Positions 54,833 to 64,000 of a stretch of 64,000 nt of DNA are shown here, piece by piece. Made by a program: the position numbers and the translations under genes. How positions within the stretch are numbered: position 1 is the stretch's first letter; the number at the start of each line of letters is the position of its first letter. This DNA is from Rutidosis leptorrhynchoides (lineage: Eukaryota; Streptophyta; Magnoliopsida; Asterales; Asteraceae), in assembly GCF_046630445.1 (NCBI RefSeq), contig NC_092335.1, forward strand, positions 544,115,501 to 544,179,500, read 5' to 3'. Below the pieces are notes generated by a model. That model did not search any database. It had not been told where the DNA came from and saw only the letters and a list, made by a program, of their open reading frames with translations.

Positions 54833-55699
54833 ATTTACAAACAATTGTTCGTGAATCGTCGGGAATAGTCGAAGGGTATTTGCATATATGAAACAGTTCA
54901 AAATTTTTTAGACTTGACCTAACAGACTTTGCTTATCGTGTCAAAATCATATAAAGATTAAGTTTAAATTTGGTCGGAAATTTTCGGGTCGTCACAGTAC
55001 CTACCCGTTAAAGAAATTTCGTCCCGAAATTTGAGTAAGGTCGTCATGATTAACCATAAAAATGTTTTCATGACGAATATGAATTGATAAATAAAGTTTT
55101 ATCATTAATGAGTAATGTAGATAAAACGATTCGGTTACTTGAAGCGTATGGATGAAGCTGTCACAAAAGAATGAAATGAGGTAATAAAGTTTCGTCTTAA
55201 CTTTTGACGTAGTCATAGTTAACTTCCGGAATTTAAGGAATTTTAAAGAAATCTTCTGATCAGAAGGAAAATGTAATAGCATGATTAATTAGCAGACTGT
55301 TGGAATCACGGTAATGATAGAACTATCAAGAAAATAAATGAAAGAGTTATGTAACATGGCACATGATGAGACTAAGATCTGTGAACCATCATCACGTTCC
55401 ATTAAAAACTCAGCATGACTTACTGTAATATAATCACGTTGTCCAAGCACATTATATTATACTAACTCATGCTTCAATTTCCAACACTTCTCCAGAATTC
55501 ATTCATAATTTAAAACTTGAATAGAGAAACTAAAACAGTTTTCTTTATGATGTAATACGGATAGCACGAAGAGATAACTAATTTCGGATAAGAAGAGTTA
55601 TGAAAATATCCTCAGAAATATCGAAGATATTTATGATGATATTTTCAGAATTTCTAAGATCGAAGGTTGATGAAGAAAGATTTTCCACAAGGTTTAACA

Positions 55700-55935
55700 T
55701 GGGTACAGAGCAAGATATTCTCTAAAGATTTCATCGGATCCAGAATTACATGGATTCTTTGAATATAGGGTTTGGTCCTTGTATTTGTCCTTGGTCTCCT
55801 TCATGGTTAACTCAATCCGTTTTTCAGTACTAAATTTTCTATTGAGCGTTCTCAACATTCCATTCTTTATTATGAAACTTTTGGCCATTTAGACCATCTA
55901 CAATTTTGCTGTTTCCTCTGCATTTAATGCTACCA
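55700..55935 (-). pseudogene. PABP-like fragment in element B
   Basis: Minus-strand pieces VDGLNGQKFHNKEWNVENAQ and, after stops and a frameshift, RIELTMKETKDKYKDQTLYS and an IFREYLA segment follow the same stretch of poly(A)-binding protein as 31400-31660 in element A. Here the Trp codon that is a stop in A is intact, while other stops are private to B, so the two copies decayed independently from a shared ancestor. Confidence 0.6.
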
Positions 55936-56510
55936 TATCTGAATCATCGGTTATCAATCCGAGGTGGTTTCAAGAGAATTTGTGTTTTTAGATGATTAAA
56001 CGCTGATGGTAATCGTCAAGATACGAATGATTATTTAGGATGAAATCAAGTGGCAAACTTATATATCAAAGTTATGATAAGGCTAATCCGAATGAAAGTC
56101 GAAGTTGATTTGCTGGAGCTGTGACAAAATTGACTAATTTTGGAAAGGTATTGTAAAGTTATTTTCGGTAATAACACGCCAATGGATCTGTCACAGTTTT
56201 GAATTCAAAGTATGGCTTTGAAAGATGTAGGAATCTAAAAGTGATGTCTTCTGTTAAATCTTGACTTGGATTTTGATCGGTCAAAATCCGAATATGAAAT
56301 TAAATTTGAATGGAAATAGTTGTTCTTTGGTGAACGAATACGTATATGTGCGGATTTGGGCAGTACTACTATTGACAGCTGAATCTGAATTGAAGAATGT
56401 ACAGTGTAATTTTTAATGTGAAAACTAAATATTCCTCGGGTATTACCTACCCGTTAAAATATTTTTACCATTAACAGTTTGTACAAAAGAACTTTTAATT
56501 ACAATCTTTA

Positions 56511-56608
<98 letters not shown>

Positions 56609-56879
56609 CAGATGTAATCATGGATTTAATGAGTCAATATAATATTAAACTCATTTGATTTACCATTAGAACTAGAATATATAATTTCTAAAACATTAGA
56701 GATTACATAATCGCCATGTAGAACGAAGATAAAATAGATAGAACGATACGTAGAACGATGATTATGCTCGAGGTACACAATGAGATATTGAGACACGTGA
56801 TGTTGAAACTTAGGTGGTTGGTGGTACTGGTGTGGTTGTTGGTGCTGGTGATGTTGCTGAAGCTGGTAAGTTTTGCACC

Positions 56880-57275
56880 ATATTCTCCAAATTGATTATT
56901 CAGGCGCGAAGCTCGTTGACTTTTTCCATTATTCCAAATCGGTCAGAACTAGCGGATGAATAAGGTTTAGAATTGTAGATAGAATATAATCATGATGAGC
57001 TACCCTGTAAATGAGGCTGAAAATGGTGTCTCGAACAGGTTCGCCGGTATGTGCCTCAGGTTCTTCACCAAGAGGTGAATTCGGTTGGTGGAAAGGATCG
57101 CCTTCTTCTATTCTTCATTGATTAAGTCGATTACGAACCCATCCCCAATTCATCCAGAATAGATGATGACTGATTGGTTGATTCATTCCGGTGACGCTGC
57201 TTCGGAGCTTAGGTGAACAACCATGTCGGAATAGCTGTCGGATTCCGAAGAACTTGAACTAGTGGCGAGTTCCAT
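56880..57275 (-). pseudogene. Decayed gag leader of element B
   Basis: ATG at 57275; Ser/Asp-rich start (SESDSYSDMVVHLSSE) with an early frameshift/stop, then recognisable GDPFHQPNSPLGEEPEAH and RDTIFSLIYRV segments with further stops. It matches the element A leader, which is still open. Confidence 0.55.
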
Positions 57276-57692
57276 TTCGTACGATTGAGTAAAGGGTTTA
57301 TCGATATGAAATGATTTTCGGCTATCGGGTGGTATCCTAATTATATAGAATATCTATATATATAGAACAAAAGATTTCATAGATTACGGAGGAATTTACG
57401 GAATATGCCAGGGAAAGTTTACAGTAACAAATACGCTAAGATATGAATTAGCAGATACGCTAAGATATGAATTTTGTCTATACACTTTTCATGCAATCAA
57501 TGCAGTAAGATGTGTCTAGACTAAGAATGATAAGCAAGTGATTCCCTAAGAATGATAAGCAGGTAATTTTTGACACAAAATGATAAGCAAAACTTTTGAC
57601 ATGCAGACACGGTCGAAGTCCAGACTCACTAATGCATCTAAACAACTATCAGTTAGACACACTAATGCAAGACCTGGTTCGCTAAGACCACC

Positions 57693-57704
57693 GCTCTGAT
57701 ACCA
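57693..57704 (-). other. Primer-binding site, element B (tRNA-iMet type)
   Basis: TGGTATCAGAGC on the minus strand, two bases from the LTR edge at 57707. It sets the orientation of the element. Confidence 0.85.
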
Positions 57705-58085
57705 CCTGTAACGACCCGTCCTAATCCATCTGGACGAAGTCTTCAGCAGATGGTCCCATTGCGAGGTACTGACCTCTATATGCCATGAACGACTCCATGT
57801 AATATCTTTAAAATGAGCAAATGCATAGCGGAAGATTTCTTTCATACCTGAGAATAAACATGCTTTAAAGTGTCAACCAAAAGGTTGGTGAGTTCATAGG
57901 TTTATCATAAACAATAAAATTCATCATTTTGATAGACCACAAGATTTAAATACAGTACACCTATCTCGTGTACAAAACCATTTTTCACAAATCTTAGTAA
58001 CCGTACACATATCTCGTGCACAAAAACTAATACACATAACCTGTGTATAAAAATCATTCTCTCGATACATAACATTCACATCAAT

Positions 58086-58302
58086 TGGTGGCAATTATCA
58101 TGTCCACATAATTCAATGGTGGCAATTATCATGTCCACATAATTCAATGCTGGCAATTATCATGTCCACATAATTCAATAGTGACAATTATCATGTCTAC
58201 ATAATTCAATGGTGGCAATTATCATGTCCACATAATTCAATGGTGGCAATTATCATGTCCACATAATTCAATGGTGGCAATTATCATGTCCACATAATTC
58301 AA
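58086..58302. repeat. 31-bp tandem repeat, 7 copies (LTR B2)
   Basis: Same unit as 36375-36467. Units 3 and 4 carry private substitutions (TGCTGGC, TAGTGAC). Confidence 0.95.
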
Positions 58303-59041
58303 TAATAATCCGCAGAACTTCTGTCTGCATAATAATTCATTCGAGGAATGTTTTGCTTGTGTCTATCTCATCAAACATTTATAAAAGCATTTCATGTATT
58401 CGTAGTTCAAAATATATTTCAAAAGCATTTAATAAAGCAGTTGTAAAAACAGTGCATGTATTCTCAGTCCCAAAAATGTAAAGAGTAAAAGGGAATCAAA
58501 TGAACTCACTATACGATATTTTGTGGCAAAATATGCATACGACGAAACTGAACAATGCAAGGTTGGCCTCGGATTCACGAACCTATATCATGTATATATA
58601 TATATTAACACATATAATGGTGATCGAATAAATTTATGTATTATTAGTGATGTAATTGTTATTTTAATTATGTGTTTCATTAATAATCTAATTAATTACA
58701 TTTATTGATATTTATAATAAAATTATTAATATAGTTATGTCGTACGAAGTAAATATGGTTTTATATAACTAATAGTTATTTGATAAAATAATATTGATAA
58801 TAATAAATAAAATTCGTTTTATCCTATAATACTAGTAATAATAGTTATAATAATAAAAATGATAATTTTTATAAAAATGATACTTTTACTAATAATAACA
58901 ATAAAAATGATAACTTTACTAAAATGATTATTTTAATAATAACGCATACTAATAATAATAACTAAAAAAATAATGGTTTTTCTAATAATAATAATACTAA
59001 TATTTATATTAATAAGTATAATGATAATAATACTACCACTT

Positions 59042-59081
59042 ATGATAATAATAATAATAATAAAAATAATAATAATGATAA

Positions 59082-59149
<68 letters not shown>

Positions 59150-59150
59150 T
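59042..59150. repeat. (AAT)n microsatellite in LTR B2
   Basis: Longer than the matching array in LTR B1 (about 37207-37260). Confidence 0.95.
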
Positions 59151-61796
59151 TTATAAATAAATAGATAAGTAACTACCTCAAAGGAGTAACTCTAAAAAAA
59201 ATGCCCAAGTCCAGGTTTGAACCGGCGACGTCCCGCTAACCTGATAATATCCTTTACCACTCCTCTGACCTTGTTTTTCAGAATTTATACGAACTCCATA
59301 TAAATCTAAGCCGTTATTATCGTTAATATCACAAACCTCACGATCCTAAATTTCTTTCTTAAACAAAATCATCATCACCCTATATTAACTTCATCTTTGG
59401 TTTATGATCTCATCTATCATTATCGACATTCTAATCATTATCATACCTAAATCGTGATCATCATCATAACCTATCGTATATTATCTATCGTTACTGCCAT
59501 TTTCGCCTATCTAATCACGTATATTATATCGTGATTGTAATCATCTTCATCATCATTGTCGTTTACCATTACCAACATATCGTCATCATCATCGATCCTT
59601 ACCATCATCTTATTCGCCATATTCATCGTCATTTTCGCCATTACTAACATCATTCAAGTATCAACATCTTTTTGTGTCGTGATTGATTTACACAGACAAG
59701 GAGATATAATAACGATTGTAACAGCAAAATCTGTTATCATCATTCTCCTTTTTGGCCCAACAAGCTAAGCCTACTTATAATCCGCAACCATGCAGCCCAG
59801 TCCAGCAACTGAACGTGGCCCAACTGTATCCCATACCTTATTCGCTGGAGGCTGTCGTATTTTTTTTTTAAAATATAAAATTGTAGCATCAACTTGACCC
59901 TTTATCTTAAATATTCAAGTGAGGCTGTTGGTTTATCATGGGTCGGCAAAAACAACAAAAGAAAAGAAAAAGCACATGATAAATTTAAGTTTATTCTCAA
60001 TAAACAATTCAATGCTTTATCAAATTGTCTGCCAACTAGTCCCTTTTAATTTTTAACCTGTAGTAATTTGCACCTAATCAAGTGTCCATTCATAAGAAAA
60101 AAAATCGCCAGCTCAACAAAGAATTTGAAAGTAACGGCCCACTGGTCTCTACTTGCTTTAGTGGAATGATAAAAGATATATGTAAGGTGCATTGGATATT
60201 CTTAAAAGTATCATGGTGTGTTACACCTTTTTCTTTTTGTTAAGTGTCGATCACCAAAATATATATAGCAGCCATATTTATCGTTATCATCATTTTCTAC
60301 GTATCCTTGCCTTCTTCCCTTCGTTAGAAAACATAAACAGAAATTAAGGCTGCTGTAGCAGGAATAAAAGATGAGTAGATGTGGTGGTTATGTTTGGGGT
60401 TCACTCGAATAGAAACGGGAACAAAAGAAGGTATTCGCATCAGTAAATACAAGTGGTGTGTTGAGATTGATTGTTGAAGAAGTAAAAAAAATGAAGAGAG
60501 AGAGTGATGGTTCCGTGGTTGCAGCCGTGAAAGGAACAAGATGGGTGGTGCGTGGTGTTTGTTGTTGAATCGAAATAGGAAGAAGAAAAATATATCGAGC
60601 ATGTGATTGTGGTTATTTGTTTAGTTTGATTAAAACAGGAAACAAAAATGGTGATGGTAGTAACGGGTTCCTAAAAAAAAATTTGTGATGGTTCGATTCA
60701 TATCATCAAGTGGTGGTGCTAGAGTTTTGATGGTTTATTGGTGATCGATTACATGGTGGTGGTTGATAACACGTGACGGCTAAAGGTGGTCAAATATGGT
60801 GGTTGTGTTGTGTGGTGTTTCTTGAGGTGATGGTTTTTGGAGTGGAAGAGGTTGTCTTGTTCAATACCCATAACAGAAAACGAATGAGAAAAGAAAATAC
60901 AAGTGATGATGATGGTAATCAAGTTTGTAAAGAAGGGTGGTGGAAGCTTATGGTGGTGACGTGTGAAAGGTTGAAGTAAGAAGACAAGGTGATGGAGAAG
61001 AAGAGAGTAAGGTAATGGTAATCGAAAACACACGAGATTCAAGTTGTCATTCTCTATCACTCTATATATATGCATTATGTATTTTATTTACAAAATTGAG
61101 GTAATACAATTTACTATACCCTCTTTACAGTTCACCTAATATGATTGTCGACAGAAGTATCTGAGCCAGGAAGAAGAAAACAAAAATGTAAAAATTAGAA
61201 AGTGAAGTGTAACAGATTCGTACACTTATTTGATATTAATTTCCCAAAGTTTTGTTTCTATTCTGAAAATGGAATCAATCTGTATCAAGAGAAGACAGAA
61301 GTAAAAGAAAAGGAGATTGAAAAATAGATAGCGATTGGAAACTGAATTTGTTTTGTTATGCATCGATTCTTGTCATGTAATTCAGATTAAAGACAGGAAT
61401 AAAGAATTTGATCGTGATATATAACAACTCGTACGATTCTTCTGTTTGATTTTCTTTTCTACATTGCAGTATGAATTATATAGAGTGTAAGTGTTATTAA
61501 ACAAAAATAAAATTCAATTAACATTTTGTTTTGTAGTTTGATTGAATCGACAGTTTGTACAATTAAGAACAGGAGAAGAAGAAAAATTAAGAATAGATAC
61601 AATTCTTTAATTACAGTCGTACAATTTAAAGATTGTAATATCAAGTAATTAATTTAGTCATGATTGTGATATATAACAGAATACTTAATTATCTGTACAT
61701 ATATGTATATAAATATATATAACTGTATTTTATATATATATATGTTTTTATATGTATTTGATTTTGTATATATCAGTTTGCATATTAGTATATATG

Positions 61797-61878
<82 letters not shown>

Positions 61879-61881
<3 letters not shown>

Positions 61882-62271
61882 GCAGGTTCAAACGAGGACC
61901 ACTAAAAAGGTGAGAATTGCGAGAACTATTCAATTTAATAGTTTTTATGCATTTAAATCCAACAAATTACATGCAAATGTTAATTAATGCACATATCATT
62001 AACAAACATATGTTCATTAACTCAAATTACTTGTTAAATTGTTACTTATATGAAACTGTTCACATGTTCGGAAACAAATATGCACAAGTGAACGAGAAAC
62101 TATATATTTAATTATATAGGTAAAATATAAGTGGTTTTCAACTATTTTATGTTCATTCATACTCTTTATCAATGTTTATGTGTGATTCAATCTAGTTACA
62201 TGTGAAAATCTTTATAAATCAAAAGTTCTCGCAGTTCTCGCCTTTTTTATGGTTCTCATTTGAACTTTTGG

Positions 62272-62272
<1 letters not shown>
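61879..62272 (-). mobile_element. MITE-5, same family as MITE-2, inside (TA)n of LTR B2
   Basis: The left end GGGGCAGGTTCAAACGAGG and the reversed right end GCCAAAAGTTCAAATGAGAA match the right and left ends of MITE-2, and interiors match in reverse (for example CATGTGAA..CTAGATTGAATC). It is flanked by (TA)n at 61808-61878 and 62273-62364. LTR B1 has only TA repeat at this place. Confidence 0.85.
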
Positions 62273-62368
<96 letters not shown>

Positions 62369-62710
62369 TTTATTTTTTAATAATACTATTAATAATATTA
62401 CTAATAGTAATAATATTATGGATAAAGAGACTAGGAATAATAAATGATAAATAATAATATGATAATATTAATATTATCCAAAATGATAATTTTTAATTAT
62501 TAATAATGATAATGATAACAAAAATGATAAAATAATATTATTAATGATACTAATAATAATATTAGTAATAATATCTTATCAATTTTCATATTAGAAATAA
62601 TAATATTAATAATACAAATGTTATTATGAATATTAACATCAATAATGAGAGTAATGATAAAAATATTATTATAACAATTATATTCAAACTTGTAATTATA
62701 TTACAATTTA

Positions 62711-62742
<32 letters not shown>

Positions 62743-62904
62743 TTACAAACAATTATTCGTGAATCGTCGAGAATAGTCGAAGGGTATTTGCATATATGAA
62801 ACAGTTCAAAATTTTTGAGACTTAATCTAACAGACTTTGCTTATCGTGTCGAAATCATATAAAGATTAAGTTTAAATTTGGTCGGAAATTTCCGGGTCGT
62901 CACA

Positions 62905-63043
62905 CCCATCCCCAATTCATCCAGAATAGATGATGGCTAATTGGTTGATCCATTCTAGTCACACTGCTTTCAGAGCTCGAGTAGAAATCCATATCGGAAT
63001 AGCTGTCGGAATCTAAGGAATTTGAACTAGATACAGGATTCAT
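62905..63043 (-). pseudogene. gag leader of element A, proximal part
   Basis: Carries the ATG (63043-63041) and a Ser/Asp-rich start (SDSYSDMDFYSSSES). It is separated from the distal part by the 26.9-kb element B; the related start in element B is at 57275. Confidence 0.6.
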
Positions 63044-63413
63044 TTTGTGTAATCAAGGAAAAGATTTTTGGAATGAAATAGATTATAGGACTAATTTGGT
63101 ATTCCTCACTACATAGTTTACATATGTATTTATAATACCAGAATCCCATAAGTTACGGAGGATTTTACGGAAGATGTCAGACAAAGTTTACTGTAATAGA
63201 TATGCCAAGATATGAATTTTGTCTATACACTATCTATGCAATCAATGCAGTAAGATGCGTTTAGACTTAAGATGATAGACAAGTAATTTCTGACAAGAAA
63301 TGATAAGCAAAAATCGGTAAAAACAAATACGGTCATAGTCCAGACTCACTAATGTATCCTAACAATTACCAGTTAAACACACTAATGCAAATTCTGGTTC
63401 CCTATGACCTCAA

Positions 63414-63425
63414 GCTCTGATACCA
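63414..63425 (-). other. Primer-binding site, element A (tRNA-iMet type)
   Basis: TGGTATCAGAGC on the minus strand, two bases from LTR A2. Confidence 0.8.
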
Positions 63426-63427
63426 AC

Positions 63428-64000
63428 TGTGATGATCTGTCCAAATCCCTTTTGGACGAATACATCATTCATCGATTTCACAGTGAGGTACTGACCTCTA
63501 CATGATACGTTTTGTAAACATTGCATTCTTTTGAAAAGGCACACCATAATTGAATATCAAATTCCAAGGTTTTTGACGTGTGATGATTTCTACATATAGA
63601 CAATCATCGTAAATAATAGTTTACAATACTACATCCATTGATAATGCAGTCAAAATAAGATACATGGTGATGATTTTGTGAATGCAACGTTTTCTCGAAT
63701 AAAGCATGTATGACTCCATGCACATATCTTGTATAACAGATAAGCAAACAGCGGAAGACTTCTAGGAACCTGAGAATAAACATGCTTAAAAGTGTCAACA
63801 CAAAGGTTGGTGAGTTCATAGTTTTAATGTTGCGCATAATCTGTATATAAAGGTAGATCACAAGATTTCTGTTATTTCATCCAGAAACGTTTATCAAAAT
63901 ATTCTTCAAAATTGAGCACCCTGGTAACTAAACTTAACGTATATATAATAAGTACCCCTGTTTTAACATACATGCAACCAACATGTACAATACACGCAAA
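63428..64000 (-). repeat. 5' LTR of element A, cut by window end
   Basis: Begins TGTGATGATCTGTCC and matches LTR A1 from 26929 onwards with few differences. The remainder, the far end and the target duplication of element A are outside the window. Confidence 0.85.

Larger units (their letters stand above)
54997..57706 (-). other. Interior of element B
   Basis: Non-coding except for the decayed gag leader and PABP-like remnant listed separately. Its left 1.6 kb aligns with 30070-31700 of element A, and its right end aligns with 62905-63427. A (TA)n array is at 56514-56606. The PPT-like purine run lies at 55009-54997 on the minus strand. Confidence 0.7.
57707..62904 (-). repeat. LTR B2 (5' LTR of element B)
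   Basis: 5198 bp, from TGTAACGACCCGTCC to TCCGGGTCGTCACA. It contains the seven-copy 31-bp repeat (58086-58302), an AAT microsatellite (about 59042-59150), the SINE-like insert and MITE-5 (61879-62272). It lacks the hAT/Athila insertion of B1. Confidence 0.9.

Overview
The window is plant nuclear DNA, almost certainly from a eudicot. It holds two split single-copy-type plant genes with GT..AG introns, and the rest is mostly nested Ty3/gypsy LTR retrotransposons, MITEs and long (TA)n arrays. The LTR families (ends TGTAACGACCCG/CGGGTCGTCACA, GGAGCGCCGCTCC palindromes) look like ones I associate with Asteraceae; that assignment is inference.

Left part (1-26928). Positions 1-1688 hold decayed repeats: a LINE 3' end, a SINE-like head and a GC-palindrome-rich LTR-like tract. 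A two-exon DUF599 membrane-protein gene runs on the minus strand (9080 to 1689). Its 6.7 kb intron is packed with (TA)n-flanked MITEs, two Helitron-like ends and simple repeats. A 1.4 kb intergenic region separates it from the divergent plus-strand gene for 20S proteasome subunit beta-1 (PBA1; eight exons, 10489-23804, 236 aa). PBA1 intron 2 carries a hAT MITE with a perfect 8-bp target duplication. Intron 7 carries a complete, young Tat-lineage gypsy element (12904-23333; LTRs differ at about 4 of 565 positions; TSD ACATT). That element has one long gag-pol gene with three small predicted introns, an array of hairpins with a constant TTGGTT loop, and a spliced antisense gene with its own TATA box.

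Right part (26929-64000) is one nest of insertions, each supported by target-site duplications. Element A is minus-strand; its 3' LTR is 26929-30069 and its 5' LTR starts at 63428 and leaves the window. It is a gypsy derivative with only a gag leader and a fragment resembling poly(A)-binding protein. It contains a solo LTR (32422-34982, TSD ATATA) and is split by element B (35996-62904, TSD CCCAT), a related element with very long LTRs of about 4.7-5.2 kb. LTR B1 was hit by a 455-bp hAT element (38944-53199, TSD TTTATTGG), which was itself hit by an Athila-type element (39007-52802, TSD TGGGG). LTR B2 instead gained a MITE inside a (TA)n array. Because B1 and B2 began identical, each acts as the empty-site control for the other.

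No CRISPR array, rRNA gene or intact tRNA gene was seen. The most interesting observations are two sets of hairpins whose stems differ but stay complementary (Tat 3' region; Athila 3' region), a PABP-like fragment shared by two related non-autonomous elements, and splice-dependent coding on both strands of the Tat element. Everything was read by eye; no alignment, folding or search program was run.
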